NCBI GenBank assembly: GCA_030622395.1 | Contig: JAUXGF010000195.1 | Location: 1-6,055 of the forward strand | DNA from: Calditrichaceae bacterium | Lineage (GTDB): Bacteria; Calditrichota; Calditrichia; Calditrichales; Calditrichaceae | Direction: 5' to 3' | Length of the DNA stretch: 6,055 nt | Part shown: piece by piece, positions 1-5,251 of the stretch | Position numbering within the stretch: position 1 is the stretch's first letter | Layout of the letters: every line of letters begins with the position of its first letter | Made by a program: the position numbers and the translations under genes | The notes under the pieces: generated by a model | Told to the model about the DNA's origin: nothing | Seen by the model: the letters and a program-made list of their open reading frames with translations, nothing else | Database searches by the model: none

Positions 1-40
1 AAAGATTTCTCACCCGATAAATCGGGATTCGAAATGACAA
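1..40. repeat. REP-like palindromic repeat, cut by window edge
   Basis: CCCGAT-AA-ATCGGG at 13-26 forms a 6-bp stem. It is flanked by ATTTCT on the left and by GATTCGAAATGACA on the right. A short GC palindrome between an AGATTTCT-like arm and a GAAATGACA-like arm is the usual build of short interspersed extragenic repeats in bacterial genomes (general knowledge). Nearly the same 14-bp palindrome recurs at 358-371 with one base changed. The left boundary is not visible. Confidence 0.5.
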
Positions 41-204
41 AAAAGCGCTTTTTCGTTCAGACACTAAATAGATAGAAATTCTTTAATTTTTTAAGTTAAT
101 TAATATTTTTAATAAATTCAAGAATCATACGATTTCTTATTGTGAAATTTCATTAATAAAAGGAGTTGTATCTGTTAACAAATTAAATATTTTTCTGAAA
201 ATGT

Positions 205-222
205 GTAGGGGCGATGCATTCC
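205..222. repeat. Solitary copy of the MITE-like element's terminal repeat
   Basis: GTAGGGGCGATGCATTCC matches the end sequence GTAGGGGCGAAGCATTTC found 44 bp further on at 249-266, in the same orientation, with two differences. It also matches the ends of the element at 3691-3797. Sequence after about 230 does not continue like the full copies, so this appears to be a lone terminal repeat or a decayed copy. Confidence 0.55.
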
Positions 223-248
223 TGTTAACGATATTGTAAGAATAGGAC

Positions 249-325
249 GTAGGGGCGAAGCATTTCAGGCAACGTCGCGACGTATCAGAGACCGCTACGC
301 TTAACTCTGATACGAGGGGGGGGGG
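249..325. repeat. MITE-like palindromic repeat, copy A (right end missing)
   Basis: It starts with GTAGGGGCGAAGCATTTC and continues through a 12-bp perfect palindrome ACGTCGCGACGT (272-283) and a hairpin (281-314) into a run of ten G (316-325). From GGGCGA at 253 to AGGGGG at 315 it aligns without any gap to 3694-3756, so the two are diverged copies of one element. Copy A lacks the inverted right end present in copy B. A different repeat, and the 3' end of the yqeB-like gene, begins immediately after the G run. No coding capacity is seen. Confidence 0.75.
281..314. other. Perfect 10-bp stem hairpin within repeat copy A
   Basis: CGTATCAGAG (281-290) is the exact reverse complement of CTCTGATACG (305-314), with a 14-nt loop. 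It lies just past the stop codon of the yqeB-like gene on the minus strand, so it could fold in that transcript and act as a 3' stabiliser or weak terminator. No T run follows on either strand, so it is not a standard intrinsic terminator. Confidence 0.6.
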
Positions 326-331
326 AATTAA

Positions 332-395
332 TTATTTCTTCGTGTCTTTGCTTGCATCCCGATTAATCGGGTGGTGTCTTCGTGGCATTCTACTT
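332..395. repeat. Repeat sequence forming the 3' coding end of the yqeB-like gene
   Basis: The stretch holds the perfect 14-bp palindrome CCCGATTAATCGGG (358-371). On its two sides are CTTCGTGTCTTTG and GGTGTCTTCGTGG, the CACGAAG-type words common in interspersed bacterial repeats (general knowledge). It is read on the minus strand as the final 20 or so codons and the stop of the yqeB-like gene. It differs by one base from the palindrome at 13-26. The exact outer limits are uncertain. Confidence 0.5.
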
Positions 396-1216
396 TCATA
401 TAAAACCGCCTCTAATACCGCGCCGGCTAAACAAAAATTCTCTTTAGAAATGATATTCACGTCCTTCACTCCTCCAGAAAAATCAATTTCGGCAAATACA
501 GTTTCAGCGGTGATTATTATCCCGCTGTTCAACATACCGCTTATCTGCCCGTCAACCGGCGCAAGAATAGGCATATCGCCAATCTTCCCTATTTCCTCTT
601 TCTTATTAACTCTATCACTCACAGTTTTACTCGCCGTAAAAACTCCTTCGATAGGCGCCTTTACTTGCAACAATGTTTCTTTCCGCCTGTTTTTAGTATC
701 AGGTTTAATAAATTCATCATCAAGAAAAGGATAGATAACCCTGCCGAAATAGGGCGCTTCATCAGAAACTATATAGCCGCCTCTGCAATCCATCAAAGAC
801 TGCAATGATGAAAATCCGATCAACTTGCTTTCAGGCAGGTTTTCTTTTATTGATTTATATAATTCAGGATTGGCGATGAGCGTATAATCGATGTTAATTT
901 CAGATAATATTGAACTATCCGATTGACTTAAAAGCGAAATTTCACGGTTGGCTGATTGGAAAGAAATAAAGTGATGCAACGAGGCTTCAGGTTCTATATT
1001 GCCGATCTCAACAGCATTAGCGATAGTCCGGGCGGTAATTTTTTCGATTGTTTTACAGCCGGAATATGCGGCGGCGCCAAAAGTACGTGTATGATAAATA
1101 TCCAGCGGACGGTCATATTCAATTAAAATGATCCTGAAACCGGCGCGAAAAAGTCTTAAAGCGCAGGCAGTCCCCAAATCACTGCAACCGGTAATTAACA
1201 CCGTCTCAGCGCCCAT
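332..1216 (-). CDS. YqeB/EF2563-family selenium-dependent molybdenum hydroxylase accessory protein
   Basis: The 294-residue protein resembles the YqeB (EF2563) family, proteins found with selenium-dependent molybdenum hydroxylases and thought to help mature their cofactor; the biochemistry is not established. Residues 6-45 form a Rossmann-like start (LITGCSDLGTACALRL, then RAGFRIILIE and RPLDIYHTRTFGAAAY). The family norm is roughly GAGDLATG, so the glycine motif is altered here to GCSDLG. Residues 184-248 look like a biotinyl/lipoyl-like fold (KAPIEGVF, DRVNKKEEIG, ILAPVDGQISG). Residues 252-272 match the family end (ISKENFCLAGAVLEAVL). The last 20 or so residues (SRMPRRHHPI...) have no family counterpart and are encoded by repeat sequence. 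ATG at 1216 is preferred over TTG at 1219, because AGGAG at 1225-1221 is only 1 nt from the TTG. This start overlaps the upstream stop as TGATG, implying coupled translation. It is likely cytoplasmic. Confidence 0.8.
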   Translation of the reverse strand: MGAETVLITGCSDLGTACALRLFRAGFRIILIEYDRPLDIYHTRTFGAAAYSGCKTIEKITARTIANAVEIGNIEPEASLHHFISFQSANREISLLSQSDSSILSEINIDYTLIANPELYKSIKENLPESKLIGFSSLQSLMDCRGGYIVSDEAPYFGRVIYPFLDDEFIKPDTKNRRKETLLQVKAPIEGVFTASKTVSDRVNKKEEIGKIGDMPILAPVDGQISGMLNSGIIITAETVFAEIDFSGGVKDVNIISKENFCLAGAVLEAVLYESRMPRRHHPINRDASKDTKK

Positions 1217-1923
1217 CAAACTCCTCTTATTTGATAATTATTTATATTGCCAAAAAGTATTATACTTTGAGTAACTTTCTTCAAATTTACCGCTGTCGAG
1301 ACAACCATATTTTCATCAAACAAATTATTCACCTGATTTATAAAACAAATCTTTTCACAATTTGATTTCAACAACCTATAAGGCGGGCATGTTTTTTTGA
1401 TTGATTTTCTTATCCGGTCAGCCACAAACTGCAATGACGATTTCTTGGTATCGGTAAATTCTTTAGGGAACACTTTAAGCAACTCATCTCTTAGCGTATT
1501 AAAATTGACTGTGCATACAATAATTGATTCTTTTAAGAAAGAGATTTTTTGAAGCGGTTCTATGTCGTCAATATTTGCTTCAATAAACAATTTATCGTCT
1601 TTTTGTAATTTTTTAAAAAGGATGGTCAAATCTTTTTTCGGGAAAGGTATTAGTAAATCATTATCGACTTTTCGCGCCAGATAAGTAACGCATGGCTTTT
1701 CATCATGAATCAGATTCATCAAGAGAGAAGTTTCATCGGTTATCGACACTTTACCTTCTATTGGGTAAATCGAGGGTTTAAGTGAGGCAATCAAAGCTTG
1801 TTTACCGGATTCAACAGTCTCTTTTGCTAAAAGATGAATCAACCCGGATTTTGCGCAATCCCCAAAAAAGATAATGGCTTTTGCCGTTTCAATCTTAAAA
1901 TGATTATAAAATAATGCGCTCAT
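1216..1923 (-). CDS. Divergent YqeC-like selenium-dependent hydroxylase accessory protein
   Basis: The 235-residue protein, about the usual length for the family, resembles YqeC, a P-loop-type accessory protein of selenium-dependent molybdenum hydroxylase systems; its exact reaction is not known. The order of family landmarks is kept. There is a phosphate-loop-like start IIFFGDCAKSG (17-27; the norm is near VGAGGKTS, here only G21, K25 and S26 fit). IEANIDDIEPL (114-124) replaces the usual VEADGA..PL motif, with the aspartate changed to asparagine. SIIVCTVNFNTL (133-144) corresponds to the VVVVGLDAL-type strand. FINQVNNL (194-201) and a C-terminal SIILFG (220-225) complete it. Altered residues suggest weakened or changed nucleotide binding. 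It starts 6 nt after the PIN gene with no clear ribosome site, and ends overlapping the yqeB-like start, so the pair is probably translated together. Pairing with YqeB supports the call. Confidence 0.7.
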   Translation of the reverse strand: MSALFYNHFKIETAKAIIFFGDCAKSGLIHLLAKETVESGKQALIASLKPSIYPIEGKVSITDETSLLMNLIHDEKPCVTYLARKVDNDLLIPFPKKDLTILFKKLQKDDKLFIEANIDDIEPLQKISFLKESIIVCTVNFNTLRDELLKVFPKEFTDTKKSSLQFVADRIRKSIKKTCPPYRLLKSNCEKICFINQVNNLFDENMVVSTAVNLKKVTQSIILFGNINNYQIRGV

Positions 1924-1929
1924 TGATTA

Positions 1930-2361
1930 TTAAATATCCCGAGGCATAAGGGGAAACCCAAAGCTTTTTAGTTTATTATCAAATGAAAAGATAATGTCTA
2001 CTTTTTTACGTTTAATTGTTTCATAAATAAAAAAATGTCTAAGATCCAAATCAGGATCGTTAGATTTTATATATTGAATTATTCCGTTTTTGCGTATGCG
2101 TCTTGAAATCCAATCCATTCGTAACTTAACCGTTAAAATACTATCCTCAATCACTTTAGAAAATATTTTAGCGTCTTCGCTGCCTACATGTTTTTTTAGT
2201 TGGTTCACCGCCTCATCTATTGCCGTATTATTGGTAACTATTTTTATGTTATTTTCCAGCAACTGCTCAAAATACAGCCGGGCTTGTTTGTGATTGCCAT
2301 TACGTTTGTCGATGATTGCTATCCAGGCAGAAGTATCAATAAAACAGGTCATAATTTTCAT
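1930..2361 (-). CDS. PIN-domain ribonuclease toxin, VapC-like
   Basis: The 143-residue protein is a complete PIN domain, a metal-dependent ribonuclease fold typical of VapC toxins. The expected acidic residues are visible: D9 in FIDTSAWIA, E50 in NNTAIDEAVNQL, D104/D106 in the DLDLRHFF segment, and D128 in IIFSFDNKLKSFGF near the C-terminus. All core positions appear intact, so it is probably active. The start codon ATG at 2361 overlaps the antitoxin stop by 4 nt (ATGA), with GAGGAG about 11 nt upstream inside the antitoxin gene. An in-frame ATG at 2352 would also give a normal PIN start but is farther from that site. As in other type II modules, the antitoxin upstream is expected to bind and neutralise it and to control the promoter. 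The RNA target cannot be read from the sequence. Confidence 0.85.
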   Translation of the reverse strand: MKIMTCFIDTSAWIAIIDKRNGNHKQARLYFEQLLENNIKIVTNNTAIDEAVNQLKKHVGSEDAKIFSKVIEDSILTVKLRMDWISRRIRKNGIIQYIKSNDPDLDLRHFFIYETIKRKKVDIIFSFDNKLKSFGFPLMPRDI

Positions 2362-2564
2362 TTATCAGGGTGCTCCTCAGTCATATTTAACAATTTTATT
2401 AACGGGTTTTTTGAAATTTTAATATCTAATCGTCTGGACCGGATTTTCTTAATCGAAACTTCCACTTTATCTCCCTCGCTGAGATGCAAACCATTAATAA
2501 CTTCAGAGGGCATTTCTATTTGATTTTTAGAAGTTATCTCTGCGACAAAAGCGCCTGACAACAT
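2358..2564 (-). CDS. AbrB/MazE-type (SpoVT-AbrB fold) antitoxin
   Basis: This small 68-residue protein has the swapped-hairpin DNA-binding pattern in residues 7-41: VAEITSKNQIEMPSEV, then GLHLSEGDKVEVSIKK. That order (Ser-Lys-x-Gln-I-x-x-P, then a GD(K/R)V turn) is the signature of AbrB/MazE antitoxins. The charged tail (residues 42-68, ending TEEHPDK) would contact the toxin. AGGAG (2576-2572) lies 7 nt before the ATG, inside the last codons of the eIF2B-like gene, which ends 4 nt upstream. It overlaps the PIN gene by 4 nt, the classic antitoxin-first arrangement. An antitoxin of this type normally represses its own promoter. No separate promoter is obvious here, so it is likely expressed with the whole operon. 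Confidence 0.82.
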   Translation of the reverse strand: MLSGAFVAEITSKNQIEMPSEVINGLHLSEGDKVEVSIKKIRSRRLDIKISKNPLIKLLNMTEEHPDK

Positions 2565-2568
2565 ATTC

Positions 2569-3462
2569 TTACTCCTTTAAATACCAATTAATAAATTCAT
2601 ACGTTTCAAAAACTCCTTCATCACTAATCACTTTATGCACAAAGTCCAAAGGGATTTTTTCAAAATAGATGTTTTTCACAGACAATTTGTTTTTTTTACC
2701 CTGGTAAATTTCTGAATTCTGTTGAGGAGTCTGCTTTATAGCGCGTTCGCTTTCAGATAATATTTTAGCCGTTTCTACCGCCAAATAGACCGGTATGCTA
2801 AAAAACTTAGCCGTTAAACATAAAGGTAAGGTGCCTGTTTTATTAACAAAACCATTCTCAAACAATCTATCGGCGCCTAACATAACCATATTCATATCGG
2901 ACATAAAAATACCCGCTTCCGTATCAGAAATCAATGTTGTTTTAATACCTTTATCTATTAAAAATTCAGCTAAATCGACTCCTTCGTCAGGCGGATGACT
3001 TTTTAAACAGTAAACTTCAAAACGCTTTTTCTGCGCTGCCGCCGCTAAAAATAATTTTTTTACAACAGTACTGTTGCTGAAAGTCATAACTTTGTTAAAA
3101 TTTGTGATAAGCCTTGATCCGTCATGCGCTATTTTATCTACCCTACTATCTATATCCTGTTCAATAATATTAATCTTCTTCTCTACTGTATCCAAAATAT
3201 AGGCGGGTTCTTTATCCGATTTCAATAAGCGTTTAAAGTATATAAGTAAATTATTACTGGTTCTTCTCAATAATACCATATTCGGTTGATGTTTAATTAA
3301 AGTTCTCGAAGCGTTTTGCAGATTTTTGTAAATAGTTTCTAAATCATCTGAACCGGACTTTGCTTCTTTAAATATACTGCGATATAGGTCCAAAGCCCTT
3401 TTTGTAATGGTTAACGAGCCGGATCGATTATCATTTAGAATTATATTAATGTCACTGCTCAT
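2569..3462 (-). CDS. eIF2B-alpha/MtnA-superfamily protein (bacterial eIF2B-like)
   Basis: The 297-residue protein has the two-part layout of the superfamily that includes eIF2B regulatory subunits, methylthioribose-1-phosphate isomerase and ribose-1,5-bisphosphate isomerase. A helical N-terminal region (1-115) is followed by a Rossmann-like C-terminal domain. Landmarks are TFSNSTVV (127-134), VYCLKSHPPDEG (150-161), GIKTTLISDTEAG (172-184), VMLGADRLFENGFVNKTGT (193-211) and IPLDFVHKVISDEGVF (270-285). The aspartate of GADR (D198) and the NKTGT motif are kept. The cysteine that MtnA uses for isomerisation, expected near residue 129, is serine. A sugar-phosphate isomerase role is therefore doubtful, and an eIF2B-like ligand-binding role is as likely. 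Function in bacteria is not established. AAGGA sits 5 nt before the ATG. The start overlaps the cutA remnant by 11 nt, and the stop is 4 nt from the antitoxin start. Confidence 0.78.
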   Translation of the reverse strand: MSSDINIILNDNRSGSLTITKRALDLYRSIFKEAKSGSDDLETIYKNLQNASRTLIKHQPNMVLLRRTSNNLLIYFKRLLKSDKEPAYILDTVEKKINIIEQDIDSRVDKIAHDGSRLITNFNKVMTFSNSTVVKKLFLAAAAQKKRFEVYCLKSHPPDEGVDLAEFLIDKGIKTTLISDTEAGIFMSDMNMVMLGADRLFENGFVNKTGTLPLCLTAKFFSIPVYLAVETAKILSESERAIKQTPQQNSEIYQGKKNKLSVKNIYFEKIPLDFVHKVISDEGVFETYEFINWYLKE

Positions 3463-3595
3463 AATTTTCCTTTATCGTTTGAGTAACCCAATTAAAATAT
3501 TCCGGCAATCCTTGCTTAATATTAAATGACATGATCTCAGGGGTTTCGTAAGGATGCTTATCTTTAATTATATTCTCAATATGTTTTCGCTTCAT
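3452..3595 (-). pseudogene. cutA: cutA remnant: C-terminal 47 codons only
   Basis: Translation of the minus strand from ATG at 3595 to TGA at 3454-3452 gives 47 residues containing KDKHPYETPEIMSF and LPEYFNWV. This is the characteristic C-terminal third of CutA, the trimeric divalent-cation-tolerance protein (HPYxTPE followed by a Y-x-x-W segment). Intact CutA is about 105-115 residues. In-frame sequence upstream (IFKFQIFN before the Met) may still be CutA-derived, but an in-frame stop at 3640-3638 closes the frame. No N-terminal CutA motif is seen in any frame before the repeat at 3691-3797. It overlaps the eIF2B-like start by 11 nt and may now serve only as a translated leader. It is likely non-functional as CutA. 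Confidence 0.75.
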
Positions 3596-3626
3596 ATTAA
3601 ATATTTGAAACTTAAAAATATTAATA

Positions 3627-3655
3627 AGATTACAAATTTATAAAAAATAATGCAA
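3627..3655 (-). promoter_or_regulatory. Possible promoter before the cutA remnant and five-gene run
   Basis: On the minus strand TTGCAT (3655-3650) and TAATCT (3632-3627) are separated by 17 nt in a very A+T-rich stretch. The match to a sigma-70-like promoter is modest (three of six and four of six positions). The site lies in the only gap between pdxT and the downstream run, which is why it is listed. Other A+T-rich hexamers nearby would do almost as well. Confidence 0.2.
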
Positions 3656-3690
3656 GCGATTAGAACATAAAAAGGGAATATCTTAATGAA

Positions 3691-3797
3691 TATGGGCGAT
3701 GCATTGCTGCCAACATCACCACCTATCAGAGACCGCTGCGCTTAACTCTGATACGAGGGGGAAAAAGAATATATTGCCGGAAATGCTTCGCCCCTAC
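3691..3797. repeat. MITE-like palindromic repeat, copy B (both ends present)
   Basis: The left end GGGCGATGCATTGCTGCCAA (from 3694) and the right end ATTGCCGGAAATGCTTCGCC (from 3774) are imperfect inverted repeats, about 16 of 21 positions. They enclose a hairpin: TATCAGAG at 3724-3731 pairs with CTCTGATA at 3746-3753. The middle aligns without gaps to copy A at 253-315. There is no open frame, so it would need a transposase elsewhere if mobile. The right end overlaps the stop codon of pdxT (TAG at 3796-3794). It lies between pdxT and the broken cutA. Confidence 0.75.
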
Positions 3798-4369
3798 AAT
3801 CCAATTTTTTCAATAAAATATTGATGCACCCGCAAATCGTCAGTCAATTCGGGATGGAAAGTAGTTACCAAGATATTTTCATTAGCGGCAACAACTGTAT
3901 CGTTTTTGTGAAATCCTAATTTTTTTATTCCGTGCGCGCAGGATTCGATTTTGGGGGCGCGTATAAATACGCCTTCAAAAGAAATCGGCGTGTCATTAAA
4001 ATATAATTCTACCGTATCAACAAAAGAATCAATCTGCCTGCCATAAGCGTTGCGATAAACTTTTATGTCGATCAGCCCAAGGGTTTTATAGGGGGATTGT
4101 TTTACTTCCGCAGCCAATGTAATCAAACCGGCGCAAGTGCCCATAATTGCTTTTTCCCTGCCAAATTCTAACAGAGCGGGCCTCAATTCTAACTTGTCAA
4201 TTAAATAGAGAAAAGTAGTTGACTCGCCGCCGGGGATAATCAATTTATCACATTGGTTTAAAGTTTGATTGTCTTTGACAAAAACCGGCTCGTATCCCAG
4301 CTTCGTTACAGCTTGTCCATGTTTGTGATAGTCGCCTTGTAAAGCCAGAATTCCAATTTTCAATCCCAA
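3794..4369 (-). CDS. pdxT: Pyridoxal 5'-phosphate synthase glutaminase subunit PdxT
   Basis: PdxT hydrolyses glutamine and passes the ammonia through a tunnel to PdxS for PLP synthesis in the cytoplasm. The 191-residue class I amidotransferase is full length for the family (about 190-200). It shows the N-terminal KIGILALQGD (4-13), the oxyanion-strand PGGEST (46-51), the nucleophile C79 in GTCAGLI, and H172 and E174 in the HPELTDDLRVH segment, so the catalytic triad is complete. The start is TTG at 4369, immediately after the pdxS stop. AGAGAGG at 4383-4377, inside the last pdxS codons, gives a 7-nt spacing. A second in-frame TTG at 4363 would be spaced 13 nt and is less likely. The stop codon TAG is supplied by the end of the repeat at 3691-3797. 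Confidence 0.96.
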   Translation of the reverse strand: MGLKIGILALQGDYHKHGQAVTKLGYEPVFVKDNQTLNQCDKLIIPGGESTTFLYLIDKLELRPALLEFGREKAIMGTCAGLITLAAEVKQSPYKTLGLIDIKVYRNAYGRQIDSFVDTVELYFNDTPISFEGVFIRAPKIESCAHGIKKLGFHKNDTVVAANENILVTTFHPELTDDLRVHQYFIEKIGL

Positions 4370-5251
4370 TTACCAGCCTCTCTTGTGCAGCATTTCTTCT
4401 TCGGGTATAGAGCTCATTTCTAATCCCGGCATAGCGTCGCCCAGACCTTCGCTGGCTTTAGCGACCATATCAGGATCATTAAAATTCGTTGTAGCCATAA
4501 CAATAGCTTTAGCGCGGGCCGCCGGGTCCTGTGATTTAAAAATACCGGATCCTACAAAATTAGTCTCAGCGCCTAACTGCATCATTAGCGAAGCGTCAGC
4601 CGGTGTGGCAATCCCGCCTGCGGAAAAGTTCAGCACAGGCAGTTTTCCGTTTTCTTTTACATATTGAACCAATTCCACAGGAGCGCCGATATTTTTAGCA
4701 TAGCTTGTTAATTCAGCGCTGGCAAGCGTTTGGATGCGTCTGATTTCGCCCTGCACAGCCCGCATGTGGCGCACCGCTTCAACAATATTCCCGGAGCCTG
4801 CTTCGCCTTTTGTACGGATCAATGCCGCGCCTTCCGCAATACGTCGCAAAGCTTCGCCTATATCACGGCATCCGCAGACAAACGGAACCTTGAAATCATG
4901 CTTCCAGATATGATTCGACTCATCAGCGGGAGTTAACACTTCGCTTTCATCGATAAAGTCAACTCCAAGCGTTTGTAAAACCTGAGCCTCGGCAAAATGC
5001 CCGATGCGGCATTTCGCCATTACAGGAATCGATACGACGCTTTGAATTTCTTTAATCATTTTAGGATTAGACATGCGGGCTACGCCGCCGTCCGCCCTGA
5101 TATCAGCGGGAATGCGTTCCAAAGCCATTACGGCAACCGCTCCGGCGTCTTCGGCAATCTTTGCCTGCTCCGAATTAGTCACATCCATAATGACTCCCCC
5201 TTTAAGCATTTCCGCCAATCCTATTTTTAATAAAAATTCTTTATTTAACAT
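4370..5251 (-). CDS. pdxS: Pyridoxal 5'-phosphate synthase lyase subunit PdxS
   Basis: PdxS builds PLP from ribose 5-phosphate, glyceraldehyde 3-phosphate and ammonia supplied by PdxT, in a dodecameric (beta/alpha)8-barrel complex. The 293-residue protein is full length (about 294 in Bacillus subtilis) and nearly every family block is present: GGVIMDV (18-24), [16 protein letters not shown] (41-56), VMAKCRIGH (77-85), [10 protein letters not shown] (101-110), CGCRDIGEA (126-134), [15 protein letters not shown] (146-160), [22 protein letters not shown] and a C-terminal RGW. The catalytic D23, K80 and K148 correspond to D24, K81 and K149 of the B. subtilis enzyme. ATG at 5251 is chosen because GAGGAG at 5267-5262 lies 10 nt upstream. 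An ATG at 5269 would add six residues and absorb that site. pdxT follows without a gap. Confidence 0.97.
   Translation of the reverse strand: MLNKEFLLKIGLAEMLKGGVIMDVTNSEQAKIAEDAGAVAVMALERIPADIRADGGVARMSNPKMIKEIQSVVSIPVMAKCRIGHFAEAQVLQTLGVDFIDESEVLTPADESNHIWKHDFKVPFVCGCRDIGEALRRIAEGAALIRTKGEAGSGNIVEAVRHMRAVQGEIRRIQTLASAELTSYAKNIGAPVELVQYVKENGKLPVLNFSAGGIATPADASLMMQLGAETNFVGSGIFKSQDPAARAKAIVMATTNFNDPDMVAKASEGLGDAMPGLEMSSIPEEEMLHKRGW

Larger units (their letters stand above)
41..331. other. Gene-free, repeat-bearing intergenic region
   Basis: No credible coding frame is seen on either strand. Positions 41-200 are very A+T-rich and show no recognisable element. An AAAGGAG sequence near 160 has no start codon at a usable distance and opens no frame. 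Positions 205-325 hold the repeats listed separately. On the minus strand this is the 3' untranslated side of the five-gene run, and the hairpin at 281-314 is the only candidate transcript end. Confidence 0.6.

Noticed and set aside
281..314. Intrinsic terminator of the five-gene run
   Set aside because: The hairpin is perfect, but the sequence after it on the minus strand has no T run, and the hairpin is part of a repeated element.
205..325. CRISPR array
   Set aside because: The repeated words occur only twice in tandem with unequal context and belong to a palindromic interspersed element; there are no regular spacers and no cas genes.
342..734. Plus-strand open frame of 130 codons
   Set aside because: It lies wholly opposite the well-supported yqeB-like gene and has no recognisable domain; treated as a shadow frame.
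2200..2523. Plus-strand open frame across the toxin-antitoxin pair
   Set aside because: It is antisense to two genes with clear family motifs and overlapping start/stop signals; the translation has no recognisable features.
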